Below, piece after piece: positions 10,272 to 21,607 of a stretch of 64,000 nt of DNA. The DNA comes from Aggregatibacter kilianii. Its GTDB lineage: Bacteria; Pseudomonadota; Gammaproteobacteria; Enterobacterales; Pasteurellaceae. Numbering within the stretch: position 1 is the first letter of the stretch; the number at the start of each line of letters is the position of its first letter. A model generated the notes under the pieces. It saw only the letters and a list, made by a program, of their open reading frames with translations, made no database searches and was not told where the DNA came from. Made by a program: the position numbers and the translations under genes. The stretch spans positions 1 to 64,000 of the forward strand of contig NZ_NRCN01000001.1 in NCBI RefSeq assembly GCF_003130255.1, written 5' to 3'.

Positions 10272-10826
10272 TTAAAGATAATGCACGATATCTTCCAAGC
10301 TCAGGGATTTTTTCTCCCGTTCTAATTTCTCTGCTGCCGAGCCTATCATAAGGAAACCAATGATTTTATCCTGTGTTTCGCATTGAAATGCCTCACGCAA
10401 ATCGGCACCTTCCAACCAAGGACCGCTGACCCAAACGTTTTTGAAACCTAACGCATTGGAGGCTAATTGAATGGCGTAGGCAGCACAACCAGCACAAAGT
10501 AACTGCTCCCATTCCGGTACTTTTTTAATGCAAGGGTTGATTTTGGCGACAACCCCAATAATCATTGGCGCTCGGGTGGCTAGATCATCGGCTTTCTTTA
10601 AGCGTTCTTCGCCTAAATTGAGTTCATGCACCGCACTTTTTAATAATCCGCTAAATTCGGTCATTTGATCCTGTTCAATCACAATAAAACGATAGGGTTG
10701 CAGTTTGCCATGATCCGGCGCGCGTAATGCCGCTTGGAAAATTTGGGTCAATTGTTGTTTATTTGGCGCAGGGGCGCTGAGTTTTTTCTCCGAATAACGC
10801 TCGGTAAGCAATTTTAATGCATCCAT
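10272..10826 (-). CDS. Nitroreductase family protein (YdjA-like)
   Basis: A 184-residue FMN-dependent oxidoreductase of the NfsA/YdjA type. It starts MDALKLLTERYSEKKLSAPAP, has the flavin-binding RAPDHGKLQPYRF block near residues 35-47, the glycine- and alanine-rich AGCAAYAIQLASNALGF and the C-terminal DKIIGFLMIGSA. Length matches E. coli YdjA (183). AAGGA precedes the ATG at good spacing. Physiological substrate unknown; the family reduces nitroaromatics and quinones with NAD(P)H. Confidence 0.88.
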   Translation of the reverse strand: MDALKLLTERYSEKKLSAPAPNKQQLTQIFQAALRAPDHGKLQPYRFIVIEQDQMTEFSGLLKSAVHELNLGEERLKKADDLATRAPMIIGVVAKINPCIKKVPEWEQLLCAGCAAYAIQLASNALGFKNVWVSGPWLEGADLREAFQCETQDKIIGFLMIGSAAEKLEREKKSLSLEDIVHYL

Positions 10827-10966
10827 GAGTATCCTTCTTTCTTCATCAGGCTAAAAAGTGCGGTGGATTATAGCATAGTTTATTTTTTTCGCAGGTTTAT
10901 TGTGCCGGCTGTTTGTGGTATTTTAAACGCCGTTTTGTCAGTTTTCTTGTTGATTTTTGAGGTTAT

Positions 10967-12853
10967 ATGAAATTTATCTTCTCTATATTCAAATATATTT
11001 GGCGTACATTGAATTTTATTCGCGATCTTGTAATGAACATTGTTTTCCTCATTTTTGTTTTGGTGTTGTTGTCGGTGATAGGCATTATGCTCGGCGCCGA
11101 TAAACAGAATAAAGTGGCACTAAATGGCGATCAAGGCGCATTATTTTTAAATTTAGACGGCTATTTGGCGGATAATCGTGATGAGCAAAGCGGTTTGAAA
11201 AATCTATTAAAAGAGTTAGATGATCAAAACATCCCGCAGCAATATTCTACATTTGATGTAGTTTATGCGATTGATTCTGCTTCACAAGACGACAGAATTC
11301 GTGGTTTGGTGTTGGATTTGAATCTTTTCCAAGGTGGCGATTTACCGGCATTGGAGTATGTGGGAGAAGCTATTGAAAATTTCAAAGAGAGCGGCAAACA
11401 AGTGATTGCTTATGCGGATAACTATAGTCAAGCTCAATATTTCCTTGCCAGCTATGCCGATGAAATTTATATGAACCCGATTGGAGCCGTGTTTATTGAG
11501 GGGTTTGTACAGGAAAATCTGTATTACAAAGATATGTTGGATAAGTTAGAAGTAAATCCGCATGTCTTTCGTGTCGGCACATATAAATCGGCGGTAGAGC
11601 CTTATTTGCGTAATGATATGTCCGATGAAGCCAAGGCCAATTTACAACGCTGGTTGAATGTGATGTGGAACAGTTATAAACAAAGTGTGGCTGAGAATCG
11701 TGACATTAAACAAAGCGCTGTTGCACCGGATGCTCATACTTATTTAACCGAACTGAAAGCGTTAAAAGGCGACACAACGGCGTATGTGAAGCAACGTAAG
11801 TTAGTTACCGGCGTGATGGATCGTTTTGATTTTGATAAAAAACTGACCGAACTTTTTGGAGAAGATGAAGATCATCTACCAAAAATGGTGGACTACGACA
11901 CCTATTTAGCCTCCTTGCCTGATCGTATGTTAGGTGAAACCGAGAATAAAATTGCTGTAGTGAATGTGGAAGGTGCCATTATTGACGGCGAAAGTGATGA
12001 CGAAAATGTGGGCGGTGATACTATTGTGAGATTATTGCGCCAAGCCTATGACGACAGCAAAGTCAAAGGGGTTGTGTTGCGTGTGAATAGTCCGGGCGGT
12101 AGTGCGTTTGCGTCAGAAGTGATTCGTCAGGAGTTGGTACATTTACAACAAGCCGGCAAACCGGTCGTGGTTTCTATGGGAGGCATGGCGGCTTCGGGCG
12201 GCTATTGGATTTCCTCCACGGCAGATTATATTGTGGCCGATAAAAACACCATCACTGGCTCAATCGGGATTTTTTCCGTATTACCAACGTTTGAGAAAAC
12301 CATCAAGAAAATCGGCGTGACCGCAGATGGGGTGAAAACTACTGATTTAACATTCGGTTCATTATTCTCACCACTATCTACTCCGTTAAATGATGTCATT
12401 CAACTGGAAATTGAATATGGCTACGATCAATTCTTAGCTAAGGTAAGCGAAGGTCGTCATTTAACCAAGGAGCAAGTAGATAACCTTGCGCAAGGTCAAG
12501 TTTGGTTGGGCTCCGAAGCGCTTGAACGTAAACTGGTGGACGAGCTAGGTACATTAGATACCGCTTTAGGCAAAGTTATCGAACTGGTGAATGAAAAACG
12601 TGCAGAAAAAGATAAACTCGACGAAGGCACCTTTTCTGTGGAATGGATTGTAGATGAAGACAGTTCATTCTTGAAAAAAATGCTATACGGCTTCAAAGGT
12701 GATGCTAAAGCTTGGGCGAAAAGTATGATGTTTGAAAGTGTTGGGTTGCCGAAAGAATTTACTCATTTAACCAAACAGTTAGGCGCATTGAACAGTTTTA
12801 ACGATCCGAAAGGGCAATATTTGTATTGCTTGACTTGTGGTTCCGTGAAGTAA
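10967..12853 (+). CDS. sppA: Signal peptide peptidase / protease IV, 67 kDa type
   Basis: A 628-residue inner-membrane serine protease that degrades cleaved signal peptides on the periplasmic side. An N-terminal membrane anchor (VMNIVFLIFVLVLLSVIGIML) is followed by two tandem S49 domains. The Ser-Lys dyad is visible: Lys207 in GTYKSAVEP of the first domain and Ser410 in GGMAASGGYW of the second. These correspond to Lys209 and Ser409 of E. coli SppA (618 residues). GAGG lies just before the ATG. The C-terminal tail ends QYLYCLTCGSVK. An uptake signal follows the stop. It is upstream of tyrA by 42 bases. Confidence 0.95.
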   Translation: MKFIFSIFKYIWRTLNFIRDLVMNIVFLIFVLVLLSVIGIMLGADKQNKVALNGDQGALFLNLDGYLADNRDEQSGLKNLLKELDDQNIPQQYSTFDVVYAIDSASQDDRIRGLVLDLNLFQGGDLPALEYVGEAIENFKESGKQVIAYADNYSQAQYFLASYADEIYMNPIGAVFIEGFVQENLYYKDMLDKLEVNPHVFRVGTYKSAVEPYLRNDMSDEAKANLQRWLNVMWNSYKQSVAENRDIKQSAVAPDAHTYLTELKALKGDTTAYVKQRKLVTGVMDRFDFDKKLTELFGEDEDHLPKMVDYDTYLASLPDRMLGETENKIAVVNVEGAIIDGESDDENVGGDTIVRLLRQAYDDSKVKGVVLRVNSPGGSAFASEVIRQELVHLQQAGKPVVVSMGGMAASGGYWISSTADYIVADKNTITGSIGIFSVLPTFEKTIKKIGVTADGVKTTDLTFGSLFSPLSTPLNDVIQLEIEYGYDQFLAKVSEGRHLTKEQVDNLAQGQVWLGSEALERKLVDELGTLDTALGKVIELVNEKRAEKDKLDEGTFSVEWIVDEDSSFLKKMLYGFKGDAKAWAKSMMFESVGLPKEFTHLTKQLGALNSFNDPKGQYLYCLTCGSVK

Positions 12854-12895
12854 AAGTGCGGTCGGTTTTTTCAATATTTTTTAGGTGAGGACAAC

Positions 12896-14020
12896 ATGGA
12901 ACGCTTGGCGGAATTGAGAGCACAGATTGATTCGCTCGATGAAGAATTGCTACAGCTTCTGGCAAAACGGCTGAACGTCGTGCATAAAATCGGTGAAGTG
13001 AAGCAGCAACATGGTTTGCCGATTTATGTTCCGCAACGGGAAAGTGAAATGTTGCAGAAAAAACGTGAAGCAGCTACAAAACTGGGACTCTCCCCAAATT
13101 TAATCGAGGATATTTTGCGTCGCATTATGCGGGAATCTTATGTGAGCGAAAATCAGTTCGGTTTTAAAACGATGAATCCGCAAATTCGCAAAATTGTTAT
13201 TGTCGGCGGGCGCGGTAAATTAGGTAGTTTGTTCGGTCGCTATTTGACCGGTTCCGGTTACAATGTTGTTTCCTTAGAACAAAACGATTGGCCACAAGCC
13301 GCACAAATTTTGCAGGATGCCGATGTAGTTATTGTGTCCGTGCCGATTGCCAATACTCTAGAAGTGATTGCGCAATTAAAACCGTATTTAACCGAAAATA
13401 TGCTACTGGCGGATTTAACCTCTGTGAAGCGTGCGCCGTTAGAGAAAATGCTGGAGGTTCATCATGGCCCTGTCGTGGGTTTGCACCCGATGTTCGGGCC
13501 GGATGTGGCCAGTATGGCGAAACAAATCGTTGCCTGTTGCGATGGACGTTTTAGTGAACGTTATCAATGGCTGTTACAGCAAATTCAAATGTGGGGCGTG
13601 AAAATTTATCATGTGGATGCGACAGAACATGATCATCACATGACTTATATTCAAGCCCTGCGCCACTTTTCCACGTTTGTGTATGGCTTGTATTTATCTC
13701 AGCAATCTGTGGATTTGGAGAAATTACTGGCGCTATCTTCACCTATTTATCGTTTGGAATTGGCGATGGTAGGGCGTTTGTTTGCTCAAGATGCGGCGTT
13801 ATATGCGGATATTATTGCCGATAAACCGGAAAATTTGGCCGTCATTGAGCATTTGAAAAATAGTTATGAAACCGGCTTTGCGTTTTTCAAGAATAAAGAT
13901 AAAGCAGGTTTTATTGCACAATTTAATCAAATTCGTGATTGGTTTGGTGACTACTCCGAGCAATTTTTGCAGGAAAGCAGTCAACTCTTACAACAAGCCA
14001 ATGATGCGCGAAATGTTTAA
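12896..14020 (+). CDS. tyrA: Bifunctional chorismate mutase / prephenate dehydrogenase
   Basis: A 374-residue cytoplasmic enzyme for tyrosine synthesis. Residues 1-90 are an AroQ-type chorismate mutase (LAELRAQIDSLDEELLQLLAKR, then VHKIGEVKQQHGLPIY). Residues ~98-370 are the NAD-dependent prephenate dehydrogenase, with IVIVGGRGKLG as the dinucleotide fold, LTSVKRAPLEKM and VGLHPMFGPDV. Length and order match E. coli TyrA (373). GGTGAGG gives a good ribosome binding site. No leader peptide or TyrR box was recognised in the 42 bases after sppA. Confidence 0.96.
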   Translation: MERLAELRAQIDSLDEELLQLLAKRLNVVHKIGEVKQQHGLPIYVPQRESEMLQKKREAATKLGLSPNLIEDILRRIMRESYVSENQFGFKTMNPQIRKIVIVGGRGKLGSLFGRYLTGSGYNVVSLEQNDWPQAAQILQDADVVIVSVPIANTLEVIAQLKPYLTENMLLADLTSVKRAPLEKMLEVHHGPVVGLHPMFGPDVASMAKQIVACCDGRFSERYQWLLQQIQMWGVKIYHVDATEHDHHMTYIQALRHFSTFVYGLYLSQQSVDLEKLLALSSPIYRLELAMVGRLFAQDAALYADIIADKPENLAVIEHLKNSYETGFAFFKNKDKAGFIAQFNQIRDWFGDYSEQFLQESSQLLQQANDARNV

Positions 14021-14061
14021 GTAATCCGAATAAACCGTTATCTCGCGTTATTTTAAACTGA

Positions 14062-14067
14062 TATAAT
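14062..14067 (+). promoter_or_regulatory. Probable -10 box of yciO
   Basis: A perfect TATAAT occurs 37 bases before the yciO start; the matching -35 region is poor. This is the only promoter-like signal in the 78 bases between tyrA and yciO. Confidence 0.45.
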
Positions 14068-14098
14068 AGCCCCCTCATTTACTCGGGGAGTGAAGCAT

Positions 14099-14722
14099 AT
14101 GAGTCAATTTTTTTATATCCATCCGGAAAATCCACAAGCCCGATTAATTAATCAGGCAGTCGAAATTCTGCGTAACGGTGGGGTCATTGTGTATCCAACC
14201 GATTCGGGTTACGCCTTGGGATGTATGATAGGCGATAAGCATGCCATGGATCGTATCGTGCAAATTCGCCAACTTCCGGAAGGTCATAATTTTACGTTGG
14301 TGTGTAGCGATTTATCGGAATTGTCCAATTATTCTTTGGTGACCAATTCCGCGTATCGTTTAATTAAAAATAACACACCTGGCCGTTACACCTTTATTTT
14401 AACGGCAACGAAAGAATTGCCGCGCCGTTTAATGACGTCAAAACGCAAAACCATCGGCATTCGTGTGCCGGATAATCAGATCGCCCTAGATTTACTGAAA
14501 GCCTTAGGCGAGCCGATTTTGTCCTGTTCCTTGATGTTACCGAATGAAGAACATATTACCCAATCGGATCCTGAAGAGATTCGCGATCGTTTGGAACGTC
14601 AGGTGGACTTAATTATTCATGGCGGTTATTTAGGGCAAGAACCCACTACGGTGGTGGATTTAACCGATGATACGCCGGTAATTTTACGTGAAGGTAGCGG
14701 ACCAACTACACCATTTATTTAA
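14099..14722 (+). CDS. yciO: YciO, Sua5/YrdC-family protein
   Basis: A 207-residue protein of the YrdC/Sua5 fold, the double-stranded-RNA-binding-like domain of threonylcarbamoyl-AMP synthases. It matches E. coli YciO along its whole length: SQFFYIHPENPQ at the start, GGVIVYPTDSGYALGC, LPEGHNFTLVC, KRKTIGIRVPDN and IHGGYLGQEPTTVVDLTDDTP. The start is ATG 14099, because GGGGAG sits 8 bases before it; the upstream GTG at 14090 overlaps that site. YciO is a paralogue of TsaC/TsaC2 and its true cellular role is less certain than that of YrdC. Confidence 0.92.
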   Translation: MSQFFYIHPENPQARLINQAVEILRNGGVIVYPTDSGYALGCMIGDKHAMDRIVQIRQLPEGHNFTLVCSDLSELSNYSLVTNSAYRLIKNNTPGRYTFILTATKELPRRLMTSKRKTIGIRVPDNQIALDLLKALGEPILSCSLMLPNEEHITQSDPEEIRDRLERQVDLIIHGGYLGQEPTTVVDLTDDTPVILREGSGPTTPFI

Positions 14723-14760
14723 TCGACAACAGACGCTTGGGAAAGCGACAATGAGGATTT

Positions 14761-15738
14761 ATGAAACCCACAACACAAAAACGCACGCCAAATCGACCGC
14801 ACTTTTCAGCCAATAAAGAAAAAAATACGGGAGTAAAACCCCGTCAATCCGTCAATAAACCTGACAATAAATCCGTTGCGGTAGAGGGCGAAAAATTACA
14901 AAAAGTTTTAGCCCGTGCCGGACAAGGCTCCCGCCGTGAAATTGAGGCGATCATTGCAGAGAATCGAGTAAGCGTGGATGGTAAAATCGCTACATTAGGT
15001 GATCGCATTAACGTACATTCAGGCGTGAAAGTGCGGATTGACGGCAATCTTATTAACCTCACTCAAGCGCAAAAAGAAGTGTGTCGGGTATTGATGTATT
15101 ACAAACCGGAAGGGGAGCTTTGTACCCGCCACGATCCTGAAGGTCGCGCTACGGTGTTTGATCGTTTACCTCGCTTAACCGGCGCCCGTTGGATTGCCGT
15201 TGGGCGTTTGGATATTAACACCTCGGGTTTATTGTTATTTACGACTGACGGTGAACTGGCAAATCGCTTAATGCACCCAAGCCGTGAAGTGGAACGTGAA
15301 TATTCCGTGCGCGTCTTCGGACAAGTGGATGATGCGATGTTAAATCGCTTAAAAAAAGGCGTGCAGTTAGAGGATGGGCCGGCGAATTTTAAAGACATTA
15401 AATTCGGCGGTGGTGTTGGCATGAATCAATGGTTTGATGTCACCTTAATGGAAGGACGCAACCGTGAAGTGCGTCGTTTATGGGAATCACAAGGTATTCA
15501 AGTAAGTCGCTTAATTCGTATTCGTTACGGCAATATTAAACTAATGAAAACATTGCCTCGTGGCGGTTGGCAGGAAATGTCGTTAGATGAAGTGAATTAT
15601 TTGCGTGATTTAGTGGGCTTGGCACCGGAAACAGAAACAAAATTAGACGTGAATAAACAACGTCGTAAACCAAAAGCCGGACAGATTCGTAAAGCGGTCA
15701 AACGCTATTCGGAATTAAGCAAACGTTATAAAAAATAG
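14761..15738 (+). CDS. rluB: 23S rRNA pseudouridine-2605 synthase
   Basis: A 325-residue RsuA-family pseudouridine synthase. A basic, low-complexity N-terminus (about 40 residues) precedes the S4 RNA-binding domain ([22 protein letters not shown]). The catalytic domain has the signature Asp in [14 protein letters not shown], followed by [16 protein letters not shown] and [17 protein letters not shown]. The basic C-terminal tail ([18 protein letters not shown]) is typical of RluB. GAGG precedes the start. An uptake signal lies in the N-terminal coding region and encodes part of NRPHFS. RluB is preferred to RluE/F by the long tails. Confidence 0.93.
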   Translation: MKPTTQKRTPNRPHFSANKEKNTGVKPRQSVNKPDNKSVAVEGEKLQKVLARAGQGSRREIEAIIAENRVSVDGKIATLGDRINVHSGVKVRIDGNLINLTQAQKEVCRVLMYYKPEGELCTRHDPEGRATVFDRLPRLTGARWIAVGRLDINTSGLLLFTTDGELANRLMHPSREVEREYSVRVFGQVDDAMLNRLKKGVQLEDGPANFKDIKFGGGVGMNQWFDVTLMEGRNREVRRLWESQGIQVSRLIRIRYGNIKLMKTLPRGGWQEMSLDEVNYLRDLVGLAPETETKLDVNKQRRKPKAGQIRKAVKRYSELSKRYKK

Positions 15739-16734
<996 letters not shown>

Positions 16735-16768
16735 CCCTCATTTAACTCACATTGATATAGGAAGAAAA

Positions 16769-17596
16769 ATGTCAAATTTACAACAAATCATTGCAAATGC
16801 GTTTGAAAAACGCGCAGAAATTACACCAAAAACAGTTGATGCGCAAACCCGTGCAGCTATTGAAGAAGTCATTGAAGGCTTAGATAGCGGCAAATACCGC
16901 GTAGCCGAAAAAATTGACGGCGAATGGGTGACTCACCAATGGTTAAAAAAAGCGGTCTTGTTATCTTTCCGTATCAATGAGAATCAAATCATTGATGGCG
17001 CAGAAACGAAATACTACGACAAAGTCGCCTTAAAATTTGCCGATTACACGGAAGAACGTTTCCAACAAGAAGGTTTCCGTGTGGTGCCATCTGCTACCGT
17101 ACGTAAAGGGGCATACATTGCTAAAAATGCGGTATTAATGCCGTCTTACGTCAACATCGGCGCATATGTGGGCGAAGGTACTATGGTGGATACTTGGGCG
17201 ACCGTAGGTTCCTGCGCTCAAATCGGTAAAAACGTACATTTATCCGGTGGTGTGGGTATCGGTGGCGTGTTAGAACCATTACAAGCCAACCCAACCATTA
17301 TCGGTGACAACTGCTTTATCGGTGCCCGTTCTGAAGTGGTGGAAGGTGTTATCGTTGAAGATGGTTGTGTAATCTCCATGGGCGTATTTATTGGTCAATC
17401 CACCAAAATTTACGATCGTGAAACCGGTGAAGTGTTCTATGGTCGCGTACCGGCGGGTTCCGTTGTGGTCTCCGGCAGTCTTCCGTCAAAATGCGGTAAA
17501 TACAGCCTTTACTGTGCTGTTATCGTGAAAAAAGTAGATGCTAAAACTTTAGGAAAAGTCGGTATCAACGAATTATTGCGTTCTATTGAAGAATAG
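16769..17596 (+). CDS. dapD: Tetrahydrodipicolinate N-succinyltransferase
   Basis: A 275-residue cytoplasmic enzyme of lysine and diaminopimelate synthesis, which adds succinyl from succinyl-CoA to tetrahydrodipicolinate. It opens [20 protein letters not shown], and the second half is a left-handed beta-helix made of hexapeptide repeats ([20 protein letters not shown], then [15 protein letters not shown] and [14 protein letters not shown]). E. coli DapD has 274 residues. AGGAAG is the ribosome binding site. It is followed by a terminator formed by two inverted uptake signals. Confidence 0.97.
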   Translation: MSNLQQIIANAFEKRAEITPKTVDAQTRAAIEEVIEGLDSGKYRVAEKIDGEWVTHQWLKKAVLLSFRINENQIIDGAETKYYDKVALKFADYTEERFQQEGFRVVPSATVRKGAYIAKNAVLMPSYVNIGAYVGEGTMVDTWATVGSCAQIGKNVHLSGGVGIGGVLEPLQANPTIIGDNCFIGARSEVVEGVIVEDGCVISMGVFIGQSTKIYDRETGEVFYGRVPAGSVVVSGSLPSKCGKYSLYCAVIVKKVDAKTLGKVGINELLRSIEE

Positions 17597-17611
17597 TTAG
17601 AAAACACAATA

Positions 17612-17650
17612 AAAAAGACCGCACTTTATATCACAAAGTGCGGTCTTTTT
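17612..17650. terminator. Bidirectional terminator from an inverted pair of uptake signals, dapD/tehB
   Basis: Two complete uptake cores face each other across a 7-base loop and extend to a perfect 16-bp stem with an A-run on one side and a T-run on the other. It separates the convergent dapD and tehB genes and should end both transcripts. Confidence 0.9.
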
Positions 17651-17668
17651 CTTTTCTAAATCAGCAAA

Positions 17669-18529
17669 TTATTTCTTTCTTGCTAACATTGTCACAAATT
17701 TCATTTTAATACGATTACCGTTTTCATCAGTTTTGTGTAATTCGCCCATATTTTCGTTGTATTCCAAGAATTCCCAGTCTTTGTAGTATTCTTTTAATTC
17801 GTTTTCAGCGAAGGTAAAAGAGAACGGCAATGGGCAAGGTACTTCCGGCGTGGACATAGCGGCTACGATTAAATTATAACCACCCGAATTGGTGTGGCTT
17901 TGCATATTCTCAAGGATTGCCGGTACGCGGGTACGATCGAGGAACATGAAGACCACGGTAGAAACAATAAAATCGTAGTTTTCTTGAATGTTGGCATCGT
18001 TGATATTGTAAAGTGCGGTCTGAATTTTCAGATTTTCTTTCTCTTTGGTTTCGTTTAAAAACATGAGGCTGTTTTCATTGTGATCCCAAGAGGTAACGTC
18101 ATAACCTAACAAACTCAAATAGAGTGAGTTACGGCCTTGTCCGCAGCCTAAATCCAATACTTTACAAGGCTTAATGATTTTAGCCGCATTAACTACATCA
18201 CCATGGGTAGCGGTCATGTTGTATTTTTTGCTGAAATAATCTTCTTTCGTACAATAAAATTCGAGGAAACATTCTAAATCATCGGAAAGGGCTTCCACTC
18301 GATGCCAGAGTTGAGGTTCAACAAAAGGAGTGTCTTCATTTGGAGTGAAAACATGTTCGCTAACAATATCGCCATCTTCTGTTAACACATAAAATTTGAG
18401 TTGACCTTTTAAAACGGTAATTTTTCCCCAAGTGCCAACTTTAGTGTTGTGCTTTTCTTGAAACATTTTTGGTAAGCTGTCTTTGGTCCAAATCGGCATT
18501 TTTTTGTAACAAATCAGTTCGTTTTGCAT
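17669..18529 (-). CDS. tehB: TehB, S-adenosylmethionine-dependent tellurite-resistance methyltransferase
   Basis: A 286-residue protein, the same length I recall for Haemophilus TehB. The N-terminal ~90 residues are a cupin-like TehB extension (LKGQLKFYVLTEDGDIVSEH). The rest is a class I methyltransferase with the SAM motif KVLDLGCGQGRNSLYLSLLG and TSWDHNENS. The start is ATG 18529, because GGAG lies at the right spacing; the in-frame TTG at 18541 overlaps that site. In Haemophilus TehB is linked to tellurite resistance and also oxidative stress and haem use. tehA is not adjacent. An uptake signal occurs within the gene near 18013. Confidence 0.92.
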   Translation of the reverse strand: MQNELICYKKMPIWTKDSLPKMFQEKHNTKVGTWGKITVLKGQLKFYVLTEDGDIVSEHVFTPNEDTPFVEPQLWHRVEALSDDLECFLEFYCTKEDYFSKKYNMTATHGDVVNAAKIIKPCKVLDLGCGQGRNSLYLSLLGYDVTSWDHNENSLMFLNETKEKENLKIQTALYNINDANIQENYDFIVSTVVFMFLDRTRVPAILENMQSHTNSGGYNLIVAAMSTPEVPCPLPFSFTFAENELKEYYKDWEFLEYNENMGELHKTDENGNRIKMKFVTMLARKK

Positions 18530-18541
18530 TTTTTTCTCCAA

Positions 18542-18931
18542 CGTAAAATAGTTGAGTGCAATGGTAGGTTAAATCCTTTAAATATGCAATATTTTATTCC
18601 GATTAAGAGAATTATCAAAAGCCAAAATTGGGCGATCATATTAAGTGCGGTGGATTTTTGTACGTTTTCAAAATAGAGGTAAATTTGTCATGTGTAAAAT
18701 ATAGCTCGAATGGGATATTTTCAGGCGTAGAGCGAAAAATCACTACCATTTTTTCAAAAAATCTAATAAGATTTACATTATTTGTTAAAAATTTGTAATG
18801 CGCATTTTTTATACAGTAAGGCGGCAAAATTTTTACAAATTGAATCGTTTTTAGTTATTAATTCGTTGTTTAATTGCTACCAAAAAGTAGGGTTAAACGT
18901 ACTTCTAACTTAATAAAATAAGGAAAAAACT
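18542..18931. other. Intergenic region tehB-aceE
   Basis: About 390 bases between divergent tehB and aceE. It holds one uptake signal near 18643 and otherwise AT-rich sequence that presumably carries the aceE promoter. No pdhR gene precedes aceE, unlike in E. coli. No convincing operator was recognised. Confidence 0.5.
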
Positions 18932-21589
18932 ATGTCAGAATTGTTAAAAAATGACGTAGATCCGATCGAAACTAACGATTGGTTGGCATCAATTGATTCG
19001 TTAATTCGTGAGGAAGGTATTGAGCGCGCTCAGTTTATTATTGATCAAGTTATGCAACAAGCTCGTGCTGGCGGTGTTTCTTTACCAAGTGGAATCACAA
19101 CCGATTATGTGAATACTATTCCGGTTTCCGAGCAACCGGCTTATCCGGGAAATTTGGAAATTGAACGACGTATCCGTTCTTATGTTCGTTGGAATGCGGT
19201 AATGATGGTATTACGTGCCCAGAAAAAAGACCTTGATTTAGGTGGTCACTTATCTACTTTCCAATCAGCAGCAACGATGTATGAAGTTGGCTTCAACCAT
19301 TTCTTCAAGGCAGCAACTGAGAAAAACGGCGGTGATTTAGTTTATTTCCAAGGCCATGCGGCGCCGGGGATTTATGCGCGTGCATTTGTAGAAGGACGTT
19401 TAACCGAAGATCAATTAAACAATTTCCGTCAAGAAGCCCACGGCCACGGCCTGTCTTCTTATCCTCATCCGAAATTAATGCCTGATTTCTGGCAATTCTC
19501 TACCGTTTCTATGGGGTTAGGCCCTGTAAACGCCATTTATCAAGCCCGTTTCTTGAAATACTTAGAAAATCGTGGCTTAAAAGACACCTCAGACCAAAAA
19601 GTATATGCGTTCTTGGGCGATGGTGAAATGGATGAAATCGAGTCTAAAGGTGCGTTGACTTTTGCCGCCCGCGAACATTTAGATAACTTAATTTTTGTTA
19701 TTTCTTGTAACTTACAACGCTTAGACGGCCCGGTAAACGGTAACGGCAAAATCGTTCAAGAATTAGAAAGCTTGTTCGTTGGTGCCGGTTGGGAAGTGAT
19801 TAAAGTGATGTGGGGTAGTCGTTGGGATAAATTATTCGCTAAAGATACTACAGGTAAATTGACTCAATTAATGATGGAAGTGGTTGATGGTGACTACTTA
19901 ACATTCAAATCTAAAGACGGCGCTTACGTACGTGAACATTTCTTCGGTCGTTATCCTGAAACTGCAGCATTAGTTGCCGACATGACCGATGATGAGATTT
20001 GGTCATTACAACGTGGTGGTCATGACCCATTAAAAGTTTTCGCTGCATTCAAGAAAGCGCAAACAGCAGGTAAACCGGTTGTAATTTTAGTTCACTCCGT
20101 GAAAGGCTATAAAATTGCTGAAGCGGAAAGTAAAAATACCGCACACCAATCTAAAAAAATGTCTGTGGACAGCATTAGAGCTTACCGCGACTACTTCCAC
20201 ATTCCGGTGAAAGACGAAGATTTGGAAAAATTACCTTATGTTACGTTCCCGGAAGGTTCCGAAGAGTACAAATACTTGCACGAACACCGTAAAGCATTAC
20301 AAGGTTATGTGCCGGCACGTCAACCAAAATTCAGCGTGGATTTCAAAGCACCTGAACTTTCCGAATTCTCTGCATTGTTAGAGGCGCAACCGCGTCCGAT
20401 TTCTACCACAATGGCGTTCGTTCGTTTCTTAAACACCCTATTAAAAGACAAAGAAGTGGGCAAACACATTGTTCCAATCGTAGCGGACGAAGCGCGTACT
20501 TTCGGTATGGAGGGTTTATTCCGTCAAATCGGTATTTACAACCCACATGGTCAAAACTATGTGCCATCCGACCGTGATTTAGTAGCTTACTATCGTGAAG
20601 CGAAAGACGGTCAAGTGTTGCAAGAAGGTATCAACGAATTAGGTGCAACCTCTTCTTGGTTAGCGGCGGCAACGTCTTATTCCATTAGCAATGTACCGAT
20701 GATTCCATTCTTCATCTATTACTCCATGTTCGGTTTCCAACGTGTTGGTGACTTAATGTGGGCGGCCGGTGACCAATTGGCGCGCGGCTTCATGATCGGT
20801 GGTACATCAGGTCGTACAACATTGAACGGTGAAGGGTTACAACACGAAGATGGTCACAGCCATATTCAATCCTTAACTATCCCGAACTGTGTGTCTTACG
20901 ACCCAGCGTTTGCTTTTGAAGTTGCCGTTATTATGCAAGACGGTATTAATCGTATGTATGGTGAAAAACAAGAAGATGTGTTCTATTACATCACCACCTT
21001 AAACGAAATTTATGACCAACCTGCAATGCCTGCAGGTGCGGAAGAAGGTATCCGTAAAGGTCTTTATAAATTTGAAAGCGTACAAGGAAAGGATAAAGGC
21101 GAAGTACAATTGCTCGGTTCCGGTGCGATCTTGCGTCATGTGCGTGAAGCGGCTCAAATCTTGGCTAACGACTATGGTATTAGTTCCGATGTGTATAGCG
21201 CACCTTCTTTAACTGAAGCAGCGCGTGAAGGTGATGATGCTGTTCGTTGGAATATGTTACATCCAACCGAAACACCACGTGTACCATACGTTGCTCAAGT
21301 CATGAAAGACAAGCCTACTGTTGCGGCAACCGACTACATGAAACTTTTCGCAGAGCAAATCCGCGCTTATGTTCCGTCTAAACACTATCATGTGTTAGGT
21401 ACTGACGGTTTCGGACGTTCCGACAGTCGTGCAAACTTACGCGATCACTTCGAAGTTGATGCACACCATGTTGTTGTTGCTGCATTACATGTGTTGGCGC
21501 AAGAAGGCACTGTTGATAAGAAAGTTGTTGCCGAAGCAATCGCGAAATACGGTTTCAATCCTGAAAGATTAAATCCGTTATACGCATAA
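18932..21589 (+). CDS. aceE: Pyruvate dehydrogenase E1 component
   Basis: An 885-residue thiamine-diphosphate enzyme that decarboxylates pyruvate and reductively acetylates the E2 lipoyl groups. It is the homodimeric proteobacterial type: WLASIDSLIREEG near the start, HLSTFQSAATMYEVGFNHFF, the ThDP-binding FLGDGEMDE and the later N-L-Q-R-LDGPVNGN block. It continues with DEARTFGMEGLFRQIGIY, LQHEDGHSH and the DGFGRSDSRANLR C-terminal region. E. coli AceE has 887 residues. AAGGA ribosome binding site. aceF follows after 87 bases containing an inverted pair of uptake signals. Confidence 0.98.
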   Translation: MSELLKNDVDPIETNDWLASIDSLIREEGIERAQFIIDQVMQQARAGGVSLPSGITTDYVNTIPVSEQPAYPGNLEIERRIRSYVRWNAVMMVLRAQKKDLDLGGHLSTFQSAATMYEVGFNHFFKAATEKNGGDLVYFQGHAAPGIYARAFVEGRLTEDQLNNFRQEAHGHGLSSYPHPKLMPDFWQFSTVSMGLGPVNAIYQARFLKYLENRGLKDTSDQKVYAFLGDGEMDEIESKGALTFAAREHLDNLIFVISCNLQRLDGPVNGNGKIVQELESLFVGAGWEVIKVMWGSRWDKLFAKDTTGKLTQLMMEVVDGDYLTFKSKDGAYVREHFFGRYPETAALVADMTDDEIWSLQRGGHDPLKVFAAFKKAQTAGKPVVILVHSVKGYKIAEAESKNTAHQSKKMSVDSIRAYRDYFHIPVKDEDLEKLPYVTFPEGSEEYKYLHEHRKALQGYVPARQPKFSVDFKAPELSEFSALLEAQPRPISTTMAFVRFLNTLLKDKEVGKHIVPIVADEARTFGMEGLFRQIGIYNPHGQNYVPSDRDLVAYYREAKDGQVLQEGINELGATSSWLAAATSYSISNVPMIPFFIYYSMFGFQRVGDLMWAAGDQLARGFMIGGTSGRTTLNGEGLQHEDGHSHIQSLTIPNCVSYDPAFAFEVAVIMQDGINRMYGEKQEDVFYYITTLNEIYDQPAMPAGAEEGIRKGLYKFESVQGKDKGEVQLLGSGAILRHVREAAQILANDYGISSDVYSAPSLTEAAREGDDAVRWNMLHPTETPRVPYVAQVMKDKPTVAATDYMKLFAEQIRAYVPSKHYHVLGTDGFGRSDSRANLRDHFEVDAHHVVVAALHVLAQEGTVDKKVVAEAIAKYGFNPERLNPLYA

Positions 21590-21607
21590 GAAATAACGAA
21601 AAAAACG

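Noticed and set aside
18542-18931. PdhR operator or a small RNA upstream of aceE
   Set aside because: No convincing palindromic operator or structured RNA could be identified by eye.
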